A DNA stretch of 21,070 nt from an uncultured Porphyromonadaceae bacterium (GCA_900551515.1 URWH01000008.1:1-21070), one strand, 5' to 3'; shown: positions 13,360 through 21,070, numbered from the stretch's first letter. Notes: a model not told the origin generated them from the sequence alone. Made by a program: numbers and translations.

Positions 13360-14814
13360 ATGTCCATACTGTCATCTTTCAAAAAAGCACTGGGGTTTCC
13401 CGACGAGTACGATGACGAACTCGATGACACACTCGACGACAATTTCGACGAGAGCCCCAAACGCGAAACGCCGGCAAAAAGCCGTAAGGATGAGCCCGTC
13501 AGCCCGTCGGTACCCGCCGCAGAGACCTCAGCGCCGGCGGCCGAAATGCCGCTTCCGCCATCGGCCGAGCTGCCGGGCGAAGTGTTCGACGCCGTAATCG
13601 AGCTTTTCAACGCATCGCAGCCCGACTTCGTGCGCCAGTGCCTCAGTGTCGAGTCGCAGCGCGCATATCTGCTCGAGCGCATCGACAAATCGCTCAAAGA
13701 CAAACTACAGCTGGAGACAGACAACGCACGCCGCCGCGGCGAGCTCCTCTGGGAAGAAGAAAAACGCAAGATGACAGGCGACATCGACCGTCTGAAATCG
13801 GAATATCACTCACTCAAGCAGCAGCGCGAGGAATTTCAAAGCGCCCAGCTGAGCGCCGCCCGCCAGAAACGCGCGCTGAAAGAGCGTGTCAACGACCTCG
13901 AAAACCAGGTGAGCAAGCTCGAAGCCGAGCGCGAACAGATGCAGCTCGAAAATCGCAGCATGCTCAACAAGCTCCGTGTGGCCAACGTACGCGCTTCCGC
14001 CGACAGCAACTCCGAAGCCGACCTGCAGCGGATAGCCGAAGAAAACGTGCGTCTGCAGGACCGCATCAACGGCCTCTGCGACGAGAAGAAAAAAGCCGAG
14101 GCTGAAATTGCCGCACTCAACCGCACTATCAGCGACCTGCGCGAGGAAGCAGATACCGACAAAACATCCGACGAACAGCAAAAAGCCATCGCCGAGATTG
14201 AAGAGCGCATCAAGATGTTTGAGGAAGTGAAAGAGCGTAAGGACAAAAAGATCAGCGACCTCTCGGCAAAAAACAGCCAGCTCGCCGCTGAGACAAGATC
14301 GCTCAACGCCAAGCTCGCAGAAGCCGTCAAAGCACGTGATGCGCTCACAGAAGAGCTCGAAGCGCTCCGCAACTCAACGCAGCAGAGCACCGAAACAGCC
14401 TCAGAGACAGAGCAATCGCTGCGCGACGAAGTGAAACGCCTCACCGAATTGCTCAACGCCACCGACGCCCCGCTCAAAAAGCGTCCCGGCCGCAAGCCTA
14501 AGAACAAACACGGCCATAAGCCGGACCGTCAGGAGGCTGAAACCACTGTCAGCCAGCCGGCTGCCGCCGAACAGCAGCCTAAAAACCCTGCAGAGACACC
14601 CGCCGCCGACACCGAACCGGCTGCCCCGGCCCCCGAAAACGGCACCGTCAAGATATCGGCAATCGACGAACTCATGGACAGCACCGACTGGTTCATCGCT
14701 CCCGACCCGATGCCCGTGAAGAAGGATCCCGAAGTTGAAGAAGATTTCGGCTACAAAGAGCCTCCGGCACGGCGCACCACACGCGACGACGATAAGCAGT
14801 TGTCACTCTTCTGA
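13360..14814 (+). CDS. coiled-coil protein with basic patch and C-terminal sliding-clamp-binding-like peptide; function unknown
   Basis: I do not recognise a named family for this 484-residue protein. The N terminus (1-45) is strongly acidic after MSILSSFKKALGF. A short predicted helical domain lies at 73-115 (GEVFDAVIELFNASQPDFV onwards). Residues about 110-360 are a long Glu/Lys/Leu-rich coiled coil, interrupted near 210-225 and 265-275. A basic AT-hook-like patch, KKRPGRKPKNKHGHK (373-387), follows. A Pro/Ala-rich linker reaches about 427, then SAIDELMDSTDWF (433-445). The protein ends in DKQLSLF, and the last five residues (480-484) match the bacterial beta-clamp-binding consensus QL(S/D)LF exactly. 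No signal peptide or membrane segment is visible, so it should be cytoplasmic. It starts 9 bases after the receiver/ATP-grasp gene and is probably cotranscribed. A chromosome- or replication-associated role is inference. Confidence 0.8.
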   Translation: MSILSSFKKALGFPDEYDDELDDTLDDNFDESPKRETPAKSRKDEPVSPSVPAAETSAPAAEMPLPPSAELPGEVFDAVIELFNASQPDFVRQCLSVESQRAYLLERIDKSLKDKLQLETDNARRRGELLWEEEKRKMTGDIDRLKSEYHSLKQQREEFQSAQLSAARQKRALKERVNDLENQVSKLEAEREQMQLENRSMLNKLRVANVRASADSNSEADLQRIAEENVRLQDRINGLCDEKKKAEAEIAALNRTISDLREEADTDKTSDEQQKAIAEIEERIKMFEEVKERKDKKISDLSAKNSQLAAETRSLNAKLAEAVKARDALTEELEALRNSTQQSTETASETEQSLRDEVKRLTELLNATDAPLKKRPGRKPKNKHGHKPDRQEAETTVSQPAAAEQQPKNPAETPAADTEPAAPAPENGTVKISAIDELMDSTDWFIAPDPMPVKKDPEVEEDFGYKEPPARRTTRDDDKQLSLF

Positions 14815-14886
14815 TTGCGATCATTATCAATTCAACATTTCATTACCCGACCAAACATTTCACCTCAAATACGGATTTTAATAGGT

Positions 14887-17085
14887 ATGAACATCAAAGT
14901 TTGCATCATATCAGCATTACTGACACTATCCGCAGCCGCAACGGCATCGGCAAAATCACTGTCAGTCAGCGACTATCCCGAAATCGAACGATACGTGGGC
15001 GACGAACGACTTCCCGACAGTCCCGAGCCCTGGCAGTTTGACAAGAACGCCGCGACATACCTCACCCTTTCGGCCGACGCAAAAGCCGTCGAGCGCCACG
15101 ACATCAAGTCGGGCAAAGAGATTGAAAAAGTGCTCGACCTGGGTCACACACGCGAAACGACCCTCGGGAGCATCGAAGGCTTCACGATGAGCCCCGACGG
15201 CTCGAAGATCCTCGTCTGGACCGACAGCCGCAGCATCTACCGCCGCTCGACCGACGCCGCATATTATGTCTACGAAATCCGCAGTCGGCTCCTCAAGCCG
15301 CTTTCCACCGAGCATCCCCGCCAGCAGTCGCCCCTCTTCTCACCCGACGGACGAATGGTTGCTTTTGTTGCCGACAACAACATCTACATAAAGAAACTCG
15401 ACTACGGCTCGGAAGTCGCCGTGACAAAGGACGGCAAGAAAAACGCCGTCATCAACGGCGTCCCCGACTGGACCTACGAGGAAGAATTCACCACCACATG
15501 CTCCATGACGTGGGCCCCTGACAATCTCACCCTCTGCTTTCTCCGATACGACGAAAGCGACGTGCCCACATTCGCCTTTCAGCTCTACGAAGGCTCATGC
15601 GACCGTCAGCAGCAGTATGCCCTCTATCCCGGCGAGTTCTCCTACAAATATCCCGTTGCCGGACAGCCCAACTCCAAAGTGACCGTCCACTCCTATGATG
15701 TGGAAACACGTAAGACCAAGCAGATAGCCCTTCCCGGCACTCAGACCGAATATATCCCGCGCATCCAGTACGGCCCGACGCCCGACCGCCTTATGGTGAC
15801 GACGCTCAACCGCGACCAGACCCGCATGGAGCTCTACAGCGTCAACCCGCGCTCTACCACCGTACGCTCGGTTCTCGTCGAACAATGGAATGCATGGCTC
15901 GATCCGCAGACCTATGAAGATATCCGCTTCCTTCCCGACTTCTTCGTGGTAAGCTCCTGCCGCACAGGATTTCAGCATCTTTATGCATATAGCTACAACG
16001 GCACGCTTCAGCGCCAGATCACATCGGGCGACTTCGACGTTGACGCCTACTACGGCTACGACGCCGCCAGCGGATGCCATTATTTCCGGTCGGACTCTAC
16101 GGGTCCCGTCAACCGCACAGTGTGCCGCATCGATGCCAAAGGCCGCGTGACGATGCTCTCGCCCGAAAAAGGCACAGCCTCCGCATCATGCTGGAGCCCG
16201 TCGATGGACTATTTCGTGCTCAACTACAACAATGCCGCCACAGCGCCCGTCTACACCCTCCGCACGGCATCGGGCAAAGAAGTGCGCACGCTCGTCGACA
16301 ACAAAGCCTATGCCGCCAACTGGGCATCAGCCCCGAAGCCCGAATTCTTCACCATGCAGAGCGACGGCTACACACTCAACGGCTTCATGATCAAGCCATC
16401 AGGGTTTGACTCCTCACGCCGCTACCCCGTCATCATGACACAGTACAGCGGCCCCGGCTCGCAGGAAGTGCTCGACCGCTGGAGCATCGGTGCCGAGAAC
16501 TATTTTGCCCGCGCAGGCTATCTTGTGGTGTGCGTTGACGGACGCGGCACCGGCGGACGCGGACGCGCCTTCTCCGATGTTGTCTACAAGCAGCTCGGCC
16601 ATTACGAATCCATCGACCAGATAGCAGCCGCCCGCTATGCCGCAGCGCTCCCCTACGCCGACCCGCAGCGCATAGCCATCTACGGTTGGAGCTACGGCGG
16701 CTATGAATCGATAATGGCTTCGTCGCAGACCGACGCACCCTACGCCGCAGCCGTCGCCGTGGCTCCCGTCACCGACTGGCGCTACTACGACACCGTCTAT
16801 GCCGAGCGTTATATGCTCACGCCCCAGCAAAACCCCGACGGCTATAAACAGGCCTCGACAATGACCTATATCCGCAACCGCCGCTGTCCGCTACTGATCA
16901 TGACCGGCACGGCCGACGACAACGTCCACATGTTCAACACCATGCAGTATTCCGCTGAAGCCGAAGCCGCCGGCAGATGGGCCGATGTGGTATTGTTCCC
17001 CAACATGAACCATTCGATAAACGGCTGCAACTCCCGTCAGGTTGTCTATGCCCGCATGCTCAGTTTCCTCGAAACCAACATGTAA
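14887..17085 (+). CDS. S9 family dipeptidyl peptidase IV-like exopeptidase, exported
   Basis: This 732-residue enzyme begins with a signal peptide (MNIKVCIISALLTLSAAATASA, cleavage after about 22). The beta-propeller domain follows and carries the S9B double-glutamate motif DWTYEEEF (E198-E200), which holds the substrate amino terminus in DPP IV enzymes. The C-terminal alpha/beta hydrolase domain has GWSYGGYES (nucleophile S602), GTADDNVHMF (acid in D677-D678) and NHSING (H709), so the catalytic triad is complete. It should release X-Pro or X-Ala dipeptides from peptides in the periplasm or at the outer membrane. Such enzymes are common in peptide-fermenting Bacteroidales. The start is ATG 14887, since it opens the signal peptide; the frame is open back to 14815. 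No promoter match is seen in the 72-base gap, so transcription may come from upstream. Confidence 0.92.
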   Translation: MNIKVCIISALLTLSAAATASAKSLSVSDYPEIERYVGDERLPDSPEPWQFDKNAATYLTLSADAKAVERHDIKSGKEIEKVLDLGHTRETTLGSIEGFTMSPDGSKILVWTDSRSIYRRSTDAAYYVYEIRSRLLKPLSTEHPRQQSPLFSPDGRMVAFVADNNIYIKKLDYGSEVAVTKDGKKNAVINGVPDWTYEEEFTTTCSMTWAPDNLTLCFLRYDESDVPTFAFQLYEGSCDRQQQYALYPGEFSYKYPVAGQPNSKVTVHSYDVETRKTKQIALPGTQTEYIPRIQYGPTPDRLMVTTLNRDQTRMELYSVNPRSTTVRSVLVEQWNAWLDPQTYEDIRFLPDFFVVSSCRTGFQHLYAYSYNGTLQRQITSGDFDVDAYYGYDAASGCHYFRSDSTGPVNRTVCRIDAKGRVTMLSPEKGTASASCWSPSMDYFVLNYNNAATAPVYTLRTASGKEVRTLVDNKAYAANWASAPKPEFFTMQSDGYTLNGFMIKPSGFDSSRRYPVIMTQYSGPGSQEVLDRWSIGAENYFARAGYLVVCVDGRGTGGRGRAFSDVVYKQLGHYESIDQIAAARYAAALPYADPQRIAIYGWSYGGYESIMASSQTDAPYAAAVAVAPVTDWRYYDTVYAERYMLTPQQNPDGYKQASTMTYIRNRRCPLLIMTGTADDNVHMFNTMQYSAEAEAAGRWADVVLFPNMNHSINGCNSRQVVYARMLSFLETNM

Positions 17086-17121
17086 CCAAACCTCACTCAG
17101 CCACATCAGAATCACTTACCG

Positions 17122-18459
17122 ATGAAGCAACGAATCTTAGACTATGGATGGGGCATATTCAGGCTATGGATCAACTGGCTTGAAGGCAGCGGAGCCATCA
17201 CCCTGCTCGTGATTCTGTCGCTCTGGGTCAAACCGCTCTTTCTGCCCTTCATAGCCTTCGGTTTCATGGCGCTGCTCTTCTACCGCATCCGCCGCAACCG
17301 CGAGCTCCGCATCCCGTCGTGCTACATCCTGCCGTTCGTTGTCACACGAGTGCTCTTCTGGACCGGTCTGGTGATGATAATGGTCAACTTCCTCTACAAC
17401 ACATCGCTTGCCGAACGGCTCTTCGATATGTCTAAGATCAACCGCGACATCCCTTTCATTTGCGTTCTTATCACGTCGCCCATCGCCACAATCATTGCCG
17501 GCATCACGTACCTTCATCGGCATCACGGCAGTTTCTGCCGCGACTGCCAGCGGCGTAACGGCACTCCGGCCGAACGTGGCTTTCTCGGCATGATCTACAC
17601 GCAGGTGGGAATGCATCAGGTTGGCATGCTCTTATGGATCTCCGCCGTTCCGACAGTAGTAGGCTGGTCTTATTACGCTCTGCTTTACGTCAACACCGAT
17701 CTCAGCCTGCCAGACAAATTCGTCTTCTTCATCATCCCGCTGCTCCTGTGGATCTTCGCCGCCATCTACCTCGGCGTGCGTTATATCGCCATCTGGGGCT
17801 ACTATAAGCAAAACATCGAGGGAAGCCTTGAGCGCCACGGCGCCTACACTCTCGTCCGTTGCATCGTCATCTGGGACAACTATATCGGTGTATGCCCGCC
17901 GGAAACCGACACCGACAAGCGCATATCGCTCGACGACAAATCCGACACCCCGCTGAGCATCTACATCAGGCGCGTAGAAAAGCTCACGCAGCAACAGGCC
18001 GAACAATATTTCTCCAACTATTCCGGCGTCAGCAACCCCGACATACGGTTCATGTATGCCAACCTCGTCGGTAACGCCGACTGCAACATACTCCACTATC
18101 TCTGCTTTCTTGACGACGCACAGAAAGAGCAGCTGGAGAAACGCTTCCCCACCTGCCGATGGCTTACGCTCAACGAAATGGCCACCATGATCAACACCCA
18201 CCGCCTCGCCCCGCTGATGTCGGCGGAGGTCATCCGTCTCCACACGATAGCAATGGCCTGGAAGACCTATGACTCCAAAGGACATCGGCGCTACAAGATC
18301 AAAAACTACCGCCCGACCTTCCGCATATGCGACATCCACAGCTGGGATATCGACTACGACGATCCCCACTGGCTCTACATTTCCGACAACAATCAGGATA
18401 CGCCCTTCCACGCCCTGAGATATTTCTGGCGCAAATACATCAACGGCGTCGGATCCTGA
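17122..18459 (+). CDS. multi-pass membrane protein with large C-terminal soluble domain, unknown function
   Basis: I do not recognise this 445-residue protein. Hydrophobic segments lie near residues 24-54 (perhaps two helices), 68-91, 110-131, 166-190 and 199-224. After these, about 220 residues appear soluble. A single CRDC pair (C139, C142) sits in a basic loop, HRHHGSFCRDCQRRNG; one CxxC alone is not enough to claim a zinc ribbon. The soluble domain is rich in Tyr, Trp, His and Asp (for example DIHSWDIDYDDPHW) but shows no nucleotide-binding or protease motif. No signal peptide beyond the first membrane segment is evident. It lies 36 bases after the dipeptidyl peptidase gene and 36 bases before miaA in the same direction, so it is probably cotranscribed, without implying a common function. 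Confidence 0.75.
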   Translation: MKQRILDYGWGIFRLWINWLEGSGAITLLVILSLWVKPLFLPFIAFGFMALLFYRIRRNRELRIPSCYILPFVVTRVLFWTGLVMIMVNFLYNTSLAERLFDMSKINRDIPFICVLITSPIATIIAGITYLHRHHGSFCRDCQRRNGTPAERGFLGMIYTQVGMHQVGMLLWISAVPTVVGWSYYALLYVNTDLSLPDKFVFFIIPLLLWIFAAIYLGVRYIAIWGYYKQNIEGSLERHGAYTLVRCIVIWDNYIGVCPPETDTDKRISLDDKSDTPLSIYIRRVEKLTQQQAEQYFSNYSGVSNPDIRFMYANLVGNADCNILHYLCFLDDAQKEQLEKRFPTCRWLTLNEMATMINTHRLAPLMSAEVIRLHTIAMAWKTYDSKGHRRYKIKNYRPTFRICDIHSWDIDYDDPHWLYISDNNQDTPFHALRYFWRKYINGVGS

Positions 18460-18495
18460 CATTCGTTAAACCATTTCATCACACATTTTTTCACC

Positions 18496-19416
18496 GTGTC
18501 ACTACTTGTCATCACCGGCCCTACAGCTTCCGGCAAAACATCGAGAGCCGTCGACTGCGCACGCCGGTTCGGAGCTGAGATTGTCAGCGCCGACTCCCGC
18601 CAGATCTACCGCGGCATGGACCTCGGCACCGGAAAAGACATGGAAGAATATGGCGACGACGTGCCTGTCCACATGATCGACATCGCGCCGGCAGGCTACA
18701 AATACAATCTCTTTGAATATCTCCGCGACGCCGAAGCGGCCATCAAAGGCATCAACAGCCGCGGACGGCTGCCCTTACTCTGCGGCGGCACAGGCCTTTA
18801 CGTCGAATCTATTCTTAAAGGTATCTCGCTTCCGCCCGTGCCCGAAAATCCCGATCTGCGGAGGTCGCTCGCAGGCAAAACGCTCGAAGAGCTCACGGCG
18901 ATCCTCGCCTCGATGAAAAAGCTACACAACGTCACCGACGTCGACACGGCGCAACGCGCTGTAAGAGCCATCGAGATAGCCACATTCTACGAAGCCAACC
19001 CTCATCTGGCCGAGGCCGCAAAGCCCCACCCGCGGAATGATGCGGTGGTTGTAGGCGTCGATATCGACCGCCAGAGCCGCCGCGACCGCATCTCGGCACG
19101 CCTGCGGCAGCGCATCGACAGCGGCATGATCGACGAGGTGAAAGGTCTGCTCGATTCAGGCATCGCGCCCGACGATCTCATATACTATGGCCTCGAATAC
19201 AAATTCGTAACCCTCTACCTCACCGGCGCCATGACGCGGCAGGAGATGATTTACGCCCTCGAGATTGCCATCCATCAGTTTGCCAAACGGCAGATGACAT
19301 GGTTCCGGGGCATGGAGCGCAGGGGCATACCGATCAACTGGCTTCCCTACGACATGCCGCGCGACGAGTTTGTCGACGCCGTCGCCCTACTGTTATCCAA
19401 AATCATGCCGTCATGA
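18496..19416 (+). CDS. miaA: tRNA dimethylallyltransferase
   Basis: This 306-residue enzyme transfers a dimethylallyl group to N6 of adenosine 37 in tRNAs that read codons starting with U. The phosphate-binding loop is GPTASGKT (8-15). The catalytic region SADSRQIYRGMDLGTGK begins at S31 (D33 is the catalytic Asp), GGTGLYVES is the third motif, and FAKRQMTWFRG lies near the C terminus. The usual IGYKE-type helix reads YYGLEYKFV here, so this is a somewhat divergent branch; Bacteroidota can carry two miaA paralogues. The start appears to be GTG 18496, because an in-frame stop lies at 18457-18459 and no ATG lies between. The stop overlaps the next ATG (ATGA at 19413-19416), suggesting translational coupling to an exported protein of unknown function. 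Confidence 0.93.
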   Translation: MSLLVITGPTASGKTSRAVDCARRFGAEIVSADSRQIYRGMDLGTGKDMEEYGDDVPVHMIDIAPAGYKYNLFEYLRDAEAAIKGINSRGRLPLLCGGTGLYVESILKGISLPPVPENPDLRRSLAGKTLEELTAILASMKKLHNVTDVDTAQRAVRAIEIATFYEANPHLAEAAKPHPRNDAVVVGVDIDRQSRRDRISARLRQRIDSGMIDEVKGLLDSGIAPDDLIYYGLEYKFVTLYLTGAMTRQEMIYALEIAIHQFAKRQMTWFRGMERRGIPINWLPYDMPRDEFVDAVALLLSKIMPS

Positions 19417-20450
19417 ATGTCATCTCAAAACTGATTCCGGCCATCGCGCTGATTGTCACTGCCGTTTGCGCCGGCGCCACAACACCCGAACGCATCTATC
19501 ACGACAGTTGCTGCAACCTGCCCGACACCATGGTCATGATCCCGCTGGCGGAAAGCCCCTGTCTGTCGAAATCGCTGGAAATCAGAGGCACATGCGCGCC
19601 TGAAGGACGCAAAAACGCCGATATGAAATCGGCCTACGGCATTGCCTGGAATCTTACCGGCGACCCTTCGGTGCCCTATTACCGCGCCATGCTTTCTCCC
19701 GTTGCGGACACAGGCCGCGATGCAGTATCCGAGCAACGGGGAGTAGAGCTCGTGATCCAGCGGGTCAGCCCCGCCGCCAATGCCACTTCGACAATCAGCC
19801 GCCATGTATTGTCTGACGACATCGAAACGCTGCGCTGCGACAATTCACTCGCCGTAGAAATAGACTGCCGCTCAGGCGAAGCCACTGTGCTCGCCGGCGA
19901 CAAAGATCTGAAAACTATCAGTTCCGTGCCATCCTCAGCATCAGGCAGTTTCGCCGTAATATCCCGCGGCAGGGCCTCGGTAGATCTCATCGTCACTGAA
20001 ACGGTGGCCGACTACTCGGCGTTGCTGGCCACCCCATGGACTGCCGATTCGCTGCTGGAAACTCTTTCAGAGCCTGACCGCAACGCCCCGCAGGGAATCT
20101 GGACATATCTCGACCGCGACAACGACCAACGCTACTGCCGTCTCGGCGGCGAATACAACATTGCCATTGTCGACGACAACAACGGCGGATTCGACATCAT
20201 ATATCTTGACGGTGCGACCACGGGCGCCTCGCAGTGGAACACCGGCATGCGCAAGGGACATCTCCGGCCAACGATGTTCCGCAATCACTACGATCTCGTG
20301 TGGTACGATGCCACGATGAACGTGATTCAGAGCGAGGCCAGCGCAACAATGGAGCAGGACGCGATCTTGCGCCTCGACTTTCCGCTGTTGAAATCATCGA
20401 TGCGCTTCTCCCGCTGCGGCGACATCAATAGTGCGCTGCAGGATAGGTGA
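19413..20450 (+). CDS. exported protein of unknown function
   Basis: I do not recognise this 345-residue protein. It starts with a signal peptide, MNVISKLIPAIALIVTAVCAGA, with probable cleavage after residue 22. The cysteine at 19 is preceded by Val, which does not fit a lipobox, so a soluble periplasmic or surface protein is more likely than a lipoprotein. The mature part has an early DSCCNLPD segment. It contains repeated beta-strand-like stretches and a later region (about residues 225-310) with WTYLDRDNDQRYCRLGGEY and YDLVWYDATMN, suggesting a beta-rich fold. No catalytic motif is visible. Its ATG overlaps the miaA stop by 4 bases. Its 3' end overlaps the convergent lipoprotein gene by 26 bases. 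The frame is open upstream to 19299 inside miaA, but only ATG 19413 gives an export signal. Confidence 0.75.
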   Translation: MNVISKLIPAIALIVTAVCAGATTPERIYHDSCCNLPDTMVMIPLAESPCLSKSLEIRGTCAPEGRKNADMKSAYGIAWNLTGDPSVPYYRAMLSPVADTGRDAVSEQRGVELVIQRVSPAANATSTISRHVLSDDIETLRCDNSLAVEIDCRSGEATVLAGDKDLKTISSVPSSASGSFAVISRGRASVDLIVTETVADYSALLATPWTADSLLETLSEPDRNAPQGIWTYLDRDNDQRYCRLGGEYNIAIVDDNNGGFDIIYLDGATTGASQWNTGMRKGHLRPTMFRNHYDLVWYDATMNVIQSEASATMEQDAILRLDFPLLKSSMRFSRCGDINSALQDR

Positions 20451-20868
20451 TTGTCTGCGTCACTATGTCGTATTCAAGATCAGAATCGCTGAAATTGACC
20501 AACACCGTGGCGGCCGTTCGCCTCACACGGTAGACTTTTGTCTGATGCTCAATCGATTCGATATAGTCATACAGCGTCGGCGAGAGCTGATCGTAAAGAA
20601 ACTGCTGCGGCAGCGTCTGTCCGCGGCCGTCAACGTCGATCCACCGATAGTCGGAGTCGAAGCTCAGCCGCGCCCCCTTCTTGATCTGCACCGTCGAGTT
20701 GCCGCTCTCTTCATCAATAGTATAGCTCTCTATCTCACCGAAAGGGAAATATTCCGAAATCATTGAGGAGATGGGCGTGGGCAGTTCGTCAAAAGGGGTC
20801 GAAGAACATGCGCCCATCGTTGCTATGAGCACCAGAAGTGAAATGAAAACATATGTGTTGCGTGTCAT
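20425..20868 (-). CDS. lipoprotein with PepSY-like domain
   Basis: This 147-residue protein begins with a lipoprotein signal, MTRNTYVFISLLVLIATMGAC, lipidated at C21. The mature chain shows the PepSY-like pattern common in Bacteroidota: LPTPISSMISEYFPFGEIES, then a strand with KKGARLSFDSDYRWIDVDG, then LPQQFLYDQLSPTLYDYIES and a second strand series. This resembles the beta-lactamase-inhibitor-like fold, usually found as tandem copies. Only about one and a half repeats are present. Its role is unknown; related proteins are exported and thought to bind peptides or partner proteins. It runs towards the unknown exported gene, with 26 bases of 3' overlap. It diverges from the gene at 20977 across 108 bases. 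I saw no clear promoter on its strand. Confidence 0.72.
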   Translation of the reverse strand: MTRNTYVFISLLVLIATMGACSSTPFDELPTPISSMISEYFPFGEIESYTIDEESGNSTVQIKKGARLSFDSDYRWIDVDGRGQTLPQQFLYDQLSPTLYDYIESIEHQTKVYRVRRTAATVLVNFSDSDLEYDIVTQTITYPAAHY

Positions 20869-20939
20869 GGCCGAGGAGTATTAATGATGATGTGCGTGAT
20901 ATTAAAGTGTGTTACGATTTTATAACAAATGCTTCCGCT

Positions 20940-20972
20940 TTTGGTTCATTGACAACGTGTTTTGTAATTTTG
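20940..20972 (+). promoter_or_regulatory. complete Bacteroidota-type promoter (-33 TTTG and -7 TAATTTTG)
   Basis: TTTG at 20940-20943 is followed after 21 bases by TAATTTTG at 20965-20972. This is the only site in the window where both elements occur at the expected spacing. The -7 box ends only 4 bases before ATG 20977. Confidence 0.7.
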
Positions 20973-20976
20973 CCGC

Positions 20977-21070
20977 ATGAAAACGACAGTCCGTACCATC
21001 CTACAGGCATCCCCCGGCATTCTCCGCTCAGCCATCATCGGCATCCTCTGCATCATCTTTGCGGCCGCAC
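20977..21070 (+). CDS. N-terminal fragment of a membrane or exported protein (cut by right window edge)
   Basis: Only 31 residues are in the window, beginning MKTTVRTILQASPGILRS and continuing into a hydrophobic stretch (AIIGILCIIFAAA). This may be a first membrane helix or a signal anchor. The family cannot be named from so little. ATG 20977 is the first start after a good promoter, and no other in-frame ATG lies before the edge. The very short distance from the promoter means the mRNA would have almost no 5' leader if this start is right. Confidence 0.5.
   Translation, partial: MKTTVRTILQASPGILRSAIIGILCIIFAAA

Noticed and set aside
17534..17560. Zinc ribbon in the membrane protein (CRDC)
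   Set aside because: Only one CxxC pair is present and no second metal-binding pair was found nearby.

Overview
The window is chromosomal DNA from a member of the phylum Bacteroidota, most likely order Bacteroidales and plausibly a Muribaculaceae-like gut bacterium (family level is inference). Three observations support this. Start codons lack Shine-Dalgarno sequences. The clearest promoters carry the Bacteroides -7 element TAnnTTTG (2865, 4240, 10335 and 20965). The proteins resemble Bacteroidales families: ptb-buk, a S9 dipeptidyl peptidase, a PepSY-like lipoprotein and a receiver/PEP-synthase-like fusion. Base and codon use look even throughout. I see no insertion sequence, phage gene, tRNA, rRNA, CRISPR array or attachment site, so this looks like core chromosome.

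Left part (1-5608): a ClC chloride channel/transporter gene, cut by the left edge, runs leftwards. Diverging from it is ptb-buk (phosphate butyryltransferase and butyrate kinase, acyl-CoA to acyl-phosphate to acid plus ATP). Next come efp with its own promoter and a strong hairpin after it, a uracil-DNA-glycosylase superfamily gene, and a dedA-rpe pair whose coding regions overlap by 4 bases.

Middle (5664-10216): ftsK (DNA translocase), lolA (periplasmic lipoprotein carrier) and trxB (thioredoxin reductase) lie in the same direction with short gaps, ending at a hairpin. ftsK-lolA with trxB nearby is also found in Escherichia coli, so this is an old neighbourhood.

Right part (10363-20450): a promoter at 10335 precedes a long same-strand run. 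It begins with a 995-residue protein that joins two receiver-like domains to a PEP-synthase-type ATP-grasp domain. Only 9 bases later comes a 484-residue coiled-coil protein that ends exactly in QLSLF, a consensus DNA sliding-clamp-binding peptide. The run continues with a dipeptidyl peptidase IV-like exopeptidase, an unrecognised multi-pass membrane protein, miaA (GTG start), and an unrecognised exported protein whose ATG overlaps the miaA stop. A PepSY-like lipoprotein gene runs towards it from the right, and their 3' ends overlap. A promoter and the start of another membrane protein, possibly leaderless, close the window.

Most of this is housekeeping. The strongest candidate for something undescribed is the pair at 10363-14814: a predicted phosphotransferase with receiver domains of unknown acceptor, beside a coiled-coil protein with features expected of a replication- or chromosome-associated factor.
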